Positions 1-9,928 of a DNA stretch of 64,000 bases are shown here, piece by piece. A program made the position numbers and the translations under genes. Position 1 is the stretch's first letter; the number at the start of each line of letters is the position of its first letter. The notes beneath the pieces are model-generated. The model was not told the origin of the DNA. It saw nothing but the letters and a program-made list of their open reading frames with translations, and did not search any database. Source of the DNA: Cavia porcellus (taxonomy: Eukaryota > Chordata > Mammalia > Rodentia > Caviidae); contig NW_026947544.1 of the NCBI RefSeq assembly GCF_034190915.1, positions 1,302,001 to 1,366,000 on the forward strand. Direction: 5' to 3'.

Positions 1-227
1 CTGAGGGTAGCACTCAAGGTGCACAGGGAAAGATGGTAAAGCACCTGTGTGTGGGCTGTGGAAGCTGGTCCACTGCACACCAAGGCAGGCAGCTCCTGGC
101 CCTTCCTAGCCTGGGATGAATACTTGTGTGACAATTTCATACTGCACTCATTGGCTTCATATGCAGTGTACTTATTGAAGTATCTGCGCTGGTCCCACCA
201 CATTATCTTTAGGTCAGACTTCTGCGA
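1..227. other. Left flank, no gene recognised
   Basis: L1-free sequence to the left of the 2-kb tandem duplication. I see no splice-bounded exon, RNA gene or named repeat in it. Confidence 0.4.
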
Positions 228-444
228 TGCTCCCTGCCAGAGGGGTGGTATGGGCTCCAATCCAGCTCAGGCCTACTCCAGGTTTGGGAGTGGTGGTAGC
301 TGTATCTGCTCAGAACACAGGGCTGTCCAGCACTGATTCTGTCTCCACAGCACAGAGAGTGCTGTTTGGCACTGTAGTGCTGCACAGCATGGCACTCCAG
401 CTTGTTGTGCTTTCTCGTGTAGCAGTGCCACTTTCTGTAACAAT

Positions 445-530
445 GACATTCAGTCCAGCTCCTGCTCCTGCTCCTGATCCTGCTTTGTCTCCTGCTTGGG
501 CTCCGGCTCTGGCTTCTACCCCAGCTTTTC
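445..530. repeat. Hexanucleotide-like GCTCCT/AGGAGC repeat, unit 1
   Basis: Imperfect run of CTCCTG/GCTCCG units. Read on plus it gives Pro-Ala repeats, on minus Gly-Ala repeats. The low stop content on both strands here creates long open frames that are probably compositional. Confidence 0.7.
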
Positions 531-974
531 TGTACATGTTCCCCAGTCTAGGAACAGTCATGACGCTTATGGTAACCCTCATGGTCACATTTCCTACGGT
601 TGCTTATTTTTTGTGGAGGGTGATCTGGAAACTTCTGGACAGCCTGAACTTCACTGCACCACTTGACATAACAGTGCCCATGGTCCCATTAAGGATGGGT
701 GCCTGGAGTCCTCGGGGGCTGAGTAGAAGGCCGTGCATTGGCACATTCTCATGTATTCTGGGTCTGAGTCCCTGTGTGGCCACACTGGTGTCCCCTGAGG
801 GAAAGCAAGGGCCTGGGCTCACATCTGCCTTCTGACTATGTGAAGGGAGTCAGGCTCAGCTGTTCCACTGTCTCTGCTAGTCCAGAGTGACCCAGGCTCT
901 TATGTAACAACCTATTCAACCTGCTGCAGTCCTGTGTTACCTTCCCACTATCAGAGTCTCATAAAGAGGGACTG

Positions 975-1230
975 AACATGTACTTGTCTTATTCTTGTTT
1001 CAAAGTTTATTTATAAAGGTCAAAGACACATCCATTATGGCTGAACTGATTTCAGATATCACATCTCTCATTGATTTGAGACTAATATCCGGGATCAGCA
1101 AAAGTTTCCTAAACATTTCACACAGACTTACAATTGGGTCCACTTTATCATGGGAACCAGCAGAAACACCTCAAACTCTGCAGTCAGGTGCCCCGACACA
1201 GTTTGTTCCATTCCAGGAGGACAGCATCCT
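975..1230 (-). pseudogene. Frameshifted copy of the unrecognised minus-strand gene-like block
   Basis: The reverse strand aligns with the open frame at 2864-3259. Near 1160-1175 it lacks 7 bases that unit 2 has at about 3165-3172, which shifts the frame and runs into a stop. Further on, a cysteine codon of unit 2 (TGC) is a stop (TGA) here. It keeps an AG dinucleotide (TTTGGCAG) at the possible splice acceptor where unit 2 reads GGCGG. I do not recognise the family. The block may be a relic exon of a small secreted protein, but that is a guess from the Cys spacing of its sister copy. Confidence 0.45.
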
Positions 1231-2112
1231 GCCAAAGTAGAGACAAGCCAATAGTTAGCAGCATGCTATATGTGCATTGTCAAGACTCACATTTACTAAA
1301 TATTTTTTCACTTTAAATATAGCTTCCTTAGGTATATTTAACTACTTTATGGACAGTATCAGGCTATCAATTCTGGACATCAGCCAAAATTTACAATCAG
1401 CCTACCTGGTTTTCACCAACAATAATTCTACAGCTCTGCATTTTGCTTGTTTCCAGAAATGCTTCTAATTCTCAAGAACTAAGTCATTAGTTGATGACTT
1501 TCCTGCCTCCCTTCTTTCTCTTAGAAGCTCAGAGGTGAGTTAGCTATTTCCAAACAGAGCCAACAACTCTTTAAATTAAGGAAAACTAATGGACACACTG
1601 AGGTTCTGGGAAATCTTTCAGTAGAATGTGAGGGCTGGAAATCTTCTGGCACCCTCTCACGATGAGTTGACAGCTGCAAAAACAGTGTAGCCCCTACAAT
1701 GATCTCTTCTCTCCAGTGAGGAGATAACTCCTACACCCCCATGGGGAAGGCAGTAGGCCTGAGTGTAGCAGGGGTTTTTTGAGGCTGCAAATAAAAGCAC
1801 GTGTGCTTGACCACAGTGCATACATGGCCTCACTTAAGTGTATATACACTAATTCTTTTGCACATTCATTTTGAGCACCAAGGAGGATTAGGAAAGAAAC
1901 TAGGGGAAAGTCCTTGTGCAAATATAGGGCACTCAGCTATTACATCTGAAGGCAAAGGGGGATGGAGTGTTCTCTGCCTCTCCATTCTTCTTTAACAATG
2001 CCACATCCCTAACATAAGTTCTTGTGGCCCACCTGGGGTTGTTACAGTGCCATGGAGGAGGCTCTTCCCCGACATGTCCTCACATCTATTGGGGTGAAAC
2101 CCCCAGTTATAT

Positions 2113-2228
2113 TATTGTTACAATTTCTATTTTTATTTAAAGAGAAAAAAGAAAGGTCATAAAAAAGCAGTAAAAGGTACAATTAACAGAATTTCAAGGA
2201 AATAATATATAGTAAGAAAACACTGCTC
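2113..2228 (-). mobile_element. L1 3' end fragment in duplication unit 1
   Basis: Matches the last about 100 bases of the L1 3' UTR seen in reverse at 9950-10040. The fragment stops abruptly at the duplication junction. Confidence 0.7.
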
Positions 2229-2447
2229 TCTGCCAGAGAGTTGGTATGGGCTCCAGTCCTGCTCAGCACAACCCCAGGTTTGAGAGTGGTTGTAGCTGTA
2301 TCTGCTCCAAAAACAAAGCTGCCTGGGACTGACTCTGTCTCCACATCATAGAGGGTGCTGGTTGGCACTGCAGTGCTGCACAGCATGGCACTCCTGCTTG
2401 CTGTGCTTTCTCCTGTATCAGTGCCAGTTTCTGTCACAATGACCCTC

Positions 2448-2525
2448 CGTCCGGCTCCAGCCCCTGCTCCTGTTCCTGCTCTGGCTCCTGCTCCCACTCT
2501 GGCCCCAGCTCCACCTCTACCCCTG
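2448..2525. repeat. Hexanucleotide-like GCTCCT/AGGAGC repeat, unit 2
   Basis: Counterpart of the repeat at 445-530 in the second duplication unit, with a different number and phase of CTCCTG units. It lies downstream of the 131-codon minus-strand frame. Confidence 0.7.
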
Positions 2526-2863
2526 CTTTTCAGTACATGTTCCCTAGTTGAGGAACAGTCATGACGGTTATGGTAACCTTCATGGTCATATTGCCTATGG
2601 CTGCTTATTTTTGGGGAAGGTCATCTGGAACCTTCTGGACAGCCTGAACTTCACTGTACCACTTGACATAACTGTACCCAGGGTCCCATTAATAATGGGT
2701 GCCTGGGGTCTTCTGTTGCTGAGTAGAAGGCAGTGCATTGGCACATTCTCCTGTATTCTGGGTCTGAGCCCCTTTGTCAACACACTGGTCTCCCCTGAGG
2801 GAAAGCAAGGGCCTGGGCTCACATCTGCCTTCTACTGTGTGATGGGAGTCAGGCTAAGCTGCT

Positions 2864-3259
2864 CTACTGTCTCAGATAGTCCAGAGTGTCACAGGCTCTC
2901 AGGTAACAACCGTCCACCTTGCTACAATCCTGTGATAACTTCCCAGCATCACAGGGCTCATAAAGTGGGTCTGCACATGTGTTTGTCTTGTTCTTGTTGC
3001 AAAGATTGTTTACAAAAGGCAAAGACACATCAGTTATGGCTGAGCTGGTTTCTGACACCACATCACTCATGGATTTGGGACTGATGTCCAGGGCCAGCAA
3101 ACTTTTCTTAAACATTTCACACAGACTTGCAATCGGGTCCACTTCATCCTGGGAACCAGCAGAAACACTGACAGCCTCAAACTCTGCAGTCAGGTTCCCC
3201 GATAGACTTTGTTTCATTCCAGAAGAACTGCATCCCGCCAAAAGAGAGAGACAAGCCAA
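2864..3259 (-). CDS. Unrecognised 131-codon open frame, possible last exon or pseudogene
   Basis: The minus-strand frame is open for 131 codons and ends with DTLDYLRQ-stop. It is acidic and Ser/Thr-rich and has seven or more cysteines, five of them clustered in the last 45 residues. The first 8-10 codons read through a pyrimidine-rich stretch that looks like a splice acceptor region (CTCTCTCTTTTGGC), so the true start is probably an exon boundary near 3239 rather than the listed Met. The acceptor AG seen in unit 1 is GG here. I cannot assign a family: the length and Cys content would fit a small secreted protein, but no diagnostic motif is visible. It could also be a chance survival in a dead duplicate. 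Confidence 0.3.
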   Translation of the reverse strand: MACLSLLAGCSSSGMKQSLSGNLTAEFEAVSVSAGSQDEVDPIASLCEMFKKSLLALDISPKSMSDVVSETSSAITDVSLPFVNNLCNKNKTNTCADPLYEPCDAGKLSQDCSKVDGCYLRACDTLDYLRQ

Positions 3260-4125
3260 TAGTTATCAGGAAACTCTACGTGCATTGTGATGGCTCACAT
3301 TTACTAATTTTTTTCATTATAAATATAGCTAACTTAGGTATATTAAGCTATCTTATGGACTGTATCAGGGTATCACTTCTGGACAACAACCAAAATTTAC
3401 ATCAAGCCTACCTGGTTTTCAACATCAATAATTCTACACCTCTGCACTTTGCATGTTTCCAGATATGCGTCTAATTCAAAGAACTAAGTCATTAGTTGAT
3501 GACTTTCCTGCCTCCCTTCTTTCTCTTGGAAGCTCAGAGGTGAGGTAGCTATTTCTAAACAGAGCCAATAACTCCTTAAATTAAGGAAAACTAAGGGACT
3601 CACTGAGACTCTGGGAAAACATTCTGTAGTAAGTGAGGGTTGGAAAGCTTCCAACACACTTTCAAGATGAGCTGACAGCTGTAGAAACAGTGCAACCCCT
3701 CTCTTGATCTGCACTCTCCAGTGAGGAGATAACACCTATAGCCAGATGGGAAAGGTGAGGAGCCCTAAGTGTAGCAGGGGATTTTTCAGGCTTCACATAA
3801 AAGTACATGTGCTTGGCCACAGTGCATACATGGTCCCACTTAAGTGTATATACACTAACTCTCTTTCACATTCATTTTGAGCACCAATGTGAATTAGGAA
3901 AGAAACAAGGGGAAAGCTATTGTGCAAATACAGGGCAAGCAGCTATTCTGTATGAAGGCAAAAGGGGATGGAGGGTTCACTGCCTCTCTATTATTCTTTA
4001 ACAATGCCACATCCCTAACATAGGTTTTTGGGGGTCATCTGAGGTTGTCACAGTTCCATGGAGGAGGCTCTTCCCTGACATGTCCACATATCTATTGGGG
4101 TGAAATCCCCAGTTATATTATTGTT

Positions 4126-4385
4126 ACTATTTCTTTTTTTTTATTTAAAGACAAAAAAGAAAGGACATAAAAACAAAGCAGTAAAAGTGTACAAGTAATA
4201 CAGAATTTCAAGAAAAAAATATAATGTAAGAAATCACTGCTCAATGGGTTACATACTGTCTTTTTTACAAACAATTGTCCAAATTACAAAATTAAAGCAT
4301 ATAAAGTGGACATTCATAGAGTAATATTGGAGACAGTTCCATTCAACGATCCAACAAAGGCTCAGTAATATGGTTTTCCATCCTA
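4126..4385 (-). mobile_element. L1 3' UTR fragment in duplication unit 2
   Basis: Same insertion as 2113-2228, with the same left flank, but running about 150 bases further into the L1 3' UTR. It aligns with 9950-10175 of L1-A, including the segment around GTGGACATTCA. It is 5'-truncated. Confidence 0.7.
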
Positions 4386-4719
4386 CAAACTCAAATATTT
4401 TCATAGACATGAAGCTTCCCAGGAAGTAAAGAATTGTGTAAAATGAGAAATGGTCACAATGTGATGTGGCTGAAACTTACCCAAAGTGGCTCACAGCCCA
4501 GTGGTGCAGATGGAAACTCTGGATGCAGTGTTCATGCTGAATGATCAGAGGGTGCACCTGCAGGAGCTCAGGTATCTGCCCACTGATACACTGTGTCCTG
4601 AGGTGGTGATTCATCTGCAGATTCCACATGAAGCAACCACAGCTTCACTCCATATGCTTTTCTCTTATTCATTAGTTATGTTACAGCTATGTTATTACAC
4701 TGATTTGTTTTAAAATATT
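4386..4719. other. No gene recognised
   Basis: Between the L1 3' fragment and L1-Z. A 75-codon plus-strand open frame at 4486-4713 has no recognisable feature and is not called. Confidence 0.35.
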
Positions 4720-4996
4720 GAATGGAGCACAGGCTGCCAAGACCCAGCTCAATAGGGAGTCAGCAGCTGCCCCTGCCCCTCCACACTCCAGCAGTCACTG
4801 GGATGCTCCCAACACAGGCAGAAAGCATGACTGGGGAAAAGCAACAGCAAGACATGTGCCAGCACATCCTGTGACCCAGCAGTCAGGAGAATCCAGGAGA
4901 ATTAAACTTGCACATTTTGGAGAAATTATAGCCAGTGTAGGAAGGGCCTGGGATCTCACGACCCACTTGTTTGGAAGAAACCAAGAAAGTGTCAAG

Positions 4997-5990
4997 ATGA
5001 AGAAGCAAAAGGCAGCCCATGGACTCAAACCAAGCCGAGCAAGTCTAGAAGAGAAAATCATGGAAGAGATTGGGAGTTGTACATCTGATATTTTTAAGAG
5101 ATGGCAACTGAATTAAAGAGACAACTTCAGGAGGCTCTGAAACAAATTAGTGAATATAGATACTATCTCTATAAAAGATAAAATAAAATGCATGATAAAA
5201 GAATTACTAAGTCTCTCTAAAAAACACATAGATTTTATAAATGGAAGTGCATAAGAAACAGAGAGAAATCTTTAATGAACAAACTAGGACAGATTTAGAA
5301 TGCGTGAAACAGATTCAAAAAATTATCCAGGAAATTAAAGCTTCCATTAAAATCTGGTAAACCTGCTTGAAAGAAACAGAAGATAGGTTTTCAGAACTTG
5401 AAGACAGGTGTGGAGGTTGCCATAATAAGGGAAAAATCTCTTTAAAAAGATAACAGGAAATAACAATTCAATGATTTCATGATGATGCAAAGCAAAATAA
5501 TTTCAGAATAATAAGGTGTCACTTACAATGCAGGGGTCAACAGAAAATGCTACTTATGGAAATAGTAGCAGAAAACTTTCCAAACATGGGGAAAGAATGT
5601 GACCTACAGATAAGGCATATGGAACTCCAGCTAGCCATAACCAAAATAAATCCCACAGAGACATATAATAATCAAGATTCCAAAAATTCAGCACAAGAGC
5701 ATAATACAAAAAAATGCTGGAAAAAGAAACAGATCCCCTATAAAAGAAAATCCATCACATTCATGACAGGCTTCTCAAAACAAACCAACTAGTCAAGTAG
5801 AGCTTAGAGTGAAGCATTTCAAGTCCTGAAAGAAAACAGCTTCCAGCATAAATTGATGTAGCCTGGAAAAGAGGTTTTCTAAACTAATGGAGATGCAAGA
5901 AACATCCATGATAAAGAGGAACTGAAGGATCTCATGGCCACCCAAACAACCCTGCAAAGAATACTGAAGCAAATTTTAGTGAGTGATAAT
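4997..5990 (+). pseudogene. L1 ORF1: L1-Z ORF1 relic
   Basis: Begins with ATG AAG AAG CAA AAG, aligning with the MTKQK start of L1-C ORF1. It continues through the region aligning with the coiled coil (ATTAAAGAGACAACTTCAGG) and on to the C-terminal [10 protein letters not shown] region (ACCCTGCAAAGAATACTGAA). Many stops and frameshifts interrupt it. ORF1p is the L1 RNA-binding chaperone, and this copy cannot make it. Confidence 0.6.
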
Positions 5991-6119
5991 AAGACCGGAA
6001 TTCCAAAAAGAGAACCAGAAGGGGATCATGGATTGGGGAACACAATTGAAAGGAGGGGGAAGGTGGCAGCCAATGGCAGGAAAATAGCATGGCAGAGACC
6101 AGACAGTGCATGGAGGCTC

Positions 6120-6530
6120 TAACATTAATGTAGAGGGAAAAATGATGGCCTCCATTCCCCAATAAAAAGAAACACAGGCAGAGTGCATGAGGGGACAACA
6201 TCCGTTACTACTCTTTATTCAAGAAACACATTGAACTCAAAAAGAAATTCATAGACTAAAAGTCTAACGAGAGAGAAGTACTCTATGTGACAGGGAATCA
6301 GAAAAAAAGTCGGTGTCTCTTGCCCAACAGCTGTAGAAAGGATAGGAGAGATATGGCATTTCTATACACTGGAAAGCTACTCAGGTAGAAAGAAAGATAA
6401 CCTTGAGGCTCTTGTGGGTAAACGGATACAACATGAGATCATGCTCATGGTGAAATGCTTCAGAGTCACATGAGTGAACATCATGCTCTCTCCCTAGTAT
6501 AAAAACTAAAGGAGTTGATGGGATCCAAAA
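6120..6530 (+). pseudogene. L1 ORF2: L1-Z ORF2 5' remnant (endonuclease start)
   Basis: ATTAATGTAGAGGG and the following AATAAAAAGAAACACAGGC align with the [13 protein letters not shown] start of the L1 endonuclease. The later TATTCAAGAAACACATTGAA corresponds to CCLQETHL. The frame is broken repeatedly, and the match ends before the reverse transcriptase. Confidence 0.5.
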
Positions 6531-6599
6531 TGCACAACAGATGTTGTGAAGGTGAAAGGGGAAGAGGTGCCTAGAGGGGGAAGGCGGTGGCCACTGTTA

Positions 6600-7440
6600 A
6601 TCTAAATACTGTTTGATACTCTGTATTTTTTATCATTTAGCTTGTTTTTATTGATTTGTTTTGCTTGATTTTATCTTACTTGATGGCATGAATGTCTATT
6701 TCTGAAGTAACTAAATGTAGTATGATGGTAGCCATTACTGATTTCCTATTATCTTATTTGAGAAATCTATTGCTTGACTTGTTTTTATTTTTTTGTGAAG
6801 TGATTTTTTGTTTGCTTTTATTGTGTTAACTTTTTTATGTCTGATGGTGTAAGCAGCTACTCTGAAGATATCAAGATGCTTTATGGTAGCCACTGTTTTA
6901 TTCCAATTGTTTTGCACTGAAGTCCTGTATGGCTTTCATTGTTTTGTTTTGATTGGTTTTTATTCTGCTGTTTTATTTGATTTTATTATACCTGATGGTA
7001 TGGCACTTATTTTGAAGTTAAGAAGAGACATTATGGTAGTCATTTCCTTTTATCTTGACATGAAGACCTGTATCATTTTCATTGTTTTGTTTTGATTGAT
7101 ACTTCTAAATTGTTTTTATTTCATTATGTCTGATAGTATAAACAGCTACATTTTAGAAAAGAAGGTGCATTATGGTAGCAACTGTTGTACTCCTCCAGTC
7201 TTGTTTTGTAGGCCAGTATTGCTTTCATTGTTTTGCTTTGATTGGTTTTATTTTGTTCTATTTTGTTGGATTTTATTGTGCCTAATGGTATAGGAAGTTA
7301 TTTTGGAGATAGTAAGAAGCATCGTGGTAGCCAGTTGGTTTCCTTTTACCTTGTTTTGAAGTCTTATATCATCTTCATTGTTTCATTTTGATTGTCTATT
7401 CTATTTTATTTCTTTCAGTTTTGTTTTCTTAAAAATTAAA
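6600..7440 (+). repeat. L1-Z 3' UTR: degenerate tandem units of about 130-160 bp
   Basis: The order TTCATTGTTTTG, GATTTTATT, GATGGTATG, TTTTGAAG, CATTATGGTAG, TTGAAGTCCTGTAT recurs about five times. The same order appears in more decayed form in the 3' UTRs of the younger L1s, for example 19025-19360. Confidence 0.65.
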
Positions 7441-8291
7441 AATTGAATGTCGGAACAATTGTATTTTCTATAAACTTAATATCGGATTTCTACAGAGGCC
7501 CTCATAGATGTTGTGGAATCTCAGAGGGTCTGTAAACTCATTGTTTTGAAACAGAAGTAGAAGTATGAGCAGGCCTAGACCTGTTGACCTTGGGATTTTC
7601 ACCAGGACTCCACATGGAACAACTTGATATGTCTTTTGGTGCCCAGAACCTGTTACAATGAGGCAAATAATTCAAGGGAGAAAGCCAGAGCCAGGTGAAC
7701 ACCCCAGCCTATGGCCTTCCCACATTGGCCTTGTGACAGACAAATTACACAAAATCACAACCACCACACTTTTCTTTCATCTGCTCTACCCCCAGGCATC
7801 AATCACAGGCCCTAATTTTAAACTATTTCACACACAGGACATATATGTCTCCAAGAACACCATCCCAGGACCATATTTTTTCTGGGTTCCTCTAGGCATG
7901 GGTTCGTGTATGCTCTCCTTGGCTGGCATTCCTAGTAGGTCACCACTGTACAGACAGAAGTCACAGAAGCAAGAATTGCAATTGGTTTCCAAACAAAGGA
8001 GAAAGTCACAAGGGCATGGAGCAAAGGCTGCTTTGGGCACTGCATGTGCTTCTGTGATGCCTGGATGTCACCTGGTGATGTTTCAGCATTGTACTCATGC
8101 ACTTGTATTGCTCTAGGTTCCAATACTAACCCTGGACCCTATGACATCATAGGTGACAGCTGGTTCACTGGCAAATACTGGTTGACCTATTTGGTGTTTT
8201 TTTAAATTTCTAAAGTAGCTGCTGAATCACCATAATAAAACAAAAAATATATGTTTTAAAAACCTCTTTAAAATGTCTATTGCACCTGTAC
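7441..8291. other. L1-free sequence, no gene assigned
   Basis: Begins after the last 3' UTR unit of L1-Z. Open frames exist on both strands across 7658-8123 (152 codons on plus, 63-70 on minus, one rich in cysteine), but none has a recognisable domain or a convincing splice frame. Confidence 0.3.
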
Positions 8292-8428
8292 CTTTCCTTC
8301 TGTGCATGCTTTCTGCTTTGTCAGTATCCTGTTGTGTTTCTGAATCTCTGCCCAATTCAGCAGCAGGACATCACAAAGCTCATCATCACCCAGCTCAGAA
8401 AGTCCTTCACTGAAATACAGCCCAAAGT
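8292..8428 (-). other. Exon-like segment, 137 nt, unrecognised
   Basis: On the minus strand a T-rich tract ending in AG (CTTTTTTTTTAG) precedes a 137-nt segment that is open throughout and followed by a donor-like AAAG/GTACAG. The encoded peptide is acidic near its middle (ELGDDELCDV) and basic near its end (ILTKQKACTEGK). I do not recognise the family. A relic exon of a host gene is the best reading; a chance combination of splice-like sites is possible. Confidence 0.3.
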
Positions 8429-9911
8429 CTAAAAAAAAAGTATTTAACCATATAATCTCATGGATCAAACCAAACTCTAACTGAGCTGCAAAACCTGATA
8501 GCAGCAATGACTTAGTGCAGTTTAAGCTGCAGAAGACTTGGGCAAGGGGTTCCCAAGGGCTGCACCCTGCAGACTGTCAGGTCCCTTTGCACACAGGCAC
8601 ATGGGCATGATCACATGCTTGGGGACAGCACAGAGGAAAAATGGCTCATTCCTAAAATATCTATGTGGATACAAAGTGTTCTTGTACTAATATCACTTGC
8701 CTGTGGACTACTGTGTGTTAAAAACTCAATGACATGACTCCAGGGTAAAGCCCAGGTCCACAGTGGGCACCAACATGTAAATATGCTCACACCACATGTC
8801 CCTCTACATCATCTTTCATGATGAAATAACTGTACATTTTATATTTTAAAATAAAAGGCGTGAATGTACTTTTTTGTTAAGAAATCCAGTTGTAGACAGG
8901 ACATGACAACTACTGCAGTGTTAGCCTGAGTGTTTAGGGACAGACTCTTAGAGTGAGGTAAATATCAGAGGCCGCTTGTGAAATGTTATCTGTGTCATGT
9001 GAGATGGCAGCTGTGGTTCTTTAAACACTGGTGCAGCCTGCTCTTTGGTGGAGGTATGATGATGGGTGTCCCAGTGTGAAGAGAACTGATGGGTGTGGCA
9101 GACAGAAAGAGCAGTAAGCTTACCTCCATGCTGTATATCACTGGTCCTAGGCACAAATAAAAAGATGGCTTAGGAGGACAAAGGGCCTCTTGGAAGGGAA
9201 TGTTTTACAAACTCAGTCACTCTGGATGACACCAATGGCAATGGCACTGCTTGTAAATCACACTGCACAGAGCCACAGGATGCACTGGCTGCTGTAGGGG
9301 TGTGGGTCAGTATTGGGGTGCATAGCCCAGGTCACAAGGCCAGCCAGGTAAAGGTAACAGTATTTTCAAACTCTATTCAGAAGATGCTGCTATCAGATGG
9401 CTACATTTTCTGTTTGTATTTTAAATTACCAATATGGACCACTGTAGAAAACCTAGAGAGTGTTGGGAAATTAGGAAACAAATGTATTGCCCTGTCCATC
9501 ACAGAAGGTTCCCCTCTCATTGGACAGGTCGTCTCCCCTTCTATTGCACAACACCAGGATCTCATATGACACACTGCTTTCCCTCCTTGTACAGTCAGCA
9601 TTTTCTCAAAGCATTGAAAAAAGGGAGGGGTGTATAAAAAACACTCAACAGGTGATGGGTGACACCGCAAAAAAACAGTCTTTAAAAAAGGAAGAAATGA
9701 AAAAAGTCTCTCTTGACAACTTCATAATGTTTCCAGATATCATTCTGCCATTGTTGAATACATAGGGGTATTTTTAATTTTAAGCCACCATATTTCACAG
9801 AGGTACATTGGGGGCTGTGGTGTAGCTCAGTCATAGTTTTTGGGTTCTCTTTTGACTTTGGTGTGGAGAAAGGGGAGGAGGACACTGTGGAGGGTACAGC
9901 AGGTATTTTCA
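8429..9911. other. L1-free sequence; ID-like fragment near 9811-9845
   Basis: No gene recognised apart from the possible microexon. At 9811-9845 GGGGGCTGTGGTGTAGCTCA resembles the head of an ID-type SINE (GGGGCTGGGG...TAGCTCAG) but the match is lost after about 30 bases. Confidence 0.3.
9124..9146 (-). other. Possible microexon, 23 nt
   Basis: On the minus strand GTGCCTAG is followed by 23 nt and then GAG/GTAAGC, a near-ideal donor. It lies about 700 bp upstream, in minus-strand sense, of the exon-like segment at 8292-8428. The combination is only suggestive. Confidence 0.2.
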
Positions 9912-9928
9912 AAAAGTGGAAATTGGTG
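9912..9928. repeat. Target-site duplication of L1-A, left copy
   Basis: AAAAGTGGAAATTGGTG directly precedes the reversed A-tail. Its partner at 23954-23968 reads AAAAGTGGAATTTGT; the small mismatch fits an old insertion. Confidence 0.7.

Larger units (their letters stand above)
228..2228. repeat. Tandem duplication, unit 1 (about 2.0 kb)
   Basis: This segment aligns base for base, with scattered substitutions and small indels, to 2224-4242. The period is 1996 bp. Both units contain in the same order an alanine/glycine-codon repeat, a gene-like block, and the 3' end of a minus-strand L1. The unit ends inside that L1 fragment, and the second unit starts there; the junction shares the 5 bases TGCTC with both parents. 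Confidence 0.85.
2224..4242. repeat. Tandem duplication, unit 2 (about 2.0 kb)
   Basis: Second copy of the 2-kb unit. Here the embedded L1 3' fragment continues past the duplication breakpoint to about 4385, so this copy keeps the ancestral right flank. It also keeps the 131-codon open frame that is frameshifted in unit 1. Confidence 0.85.
4720..7440 (+). mobile_element. L1-Z: old L1 lacking most of ORF2
   Basis: Heavily decayed plus-strand L1. In order it has a GC-richer leader (4720-4996), an ORF1 relic (4997-5990), the beginning of ORF2 (about 6120-6530) and then, without the rest of ORF2, a T-rich 3' UTR made of repeated units (about 6600-7440). Alignment to L1-B is clear in short stretches but full of stops and indels, so Z is older than elements A-G. 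The overall layout (ORF1 plus 3' end) resembles half-L1 (HAL1-type) elements. No TSD was found. Confidence 0.65.

Noticed and set aside
227..835. 202-codon plus-strand open frame in duplication unit 1
   Set aside because: It lies over a GCTCCT repeat that is open on both strands, and the sister copy at 2355-3084 does not keep it as one frame. Treated as compositional.
4718..5116. 132-codon plus-strand frame as a host gene
   Set aside because: Its second half aligns with the start of L1 ORF1, and its first half is the L1-Z leader.
7658..8123. 152-codon plus-strand frame and Cys-rich minus-strand frames
   Set aside because: No recognisable domain, no splice evidence and no duplicate to compare. 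Not enough to call a gene.
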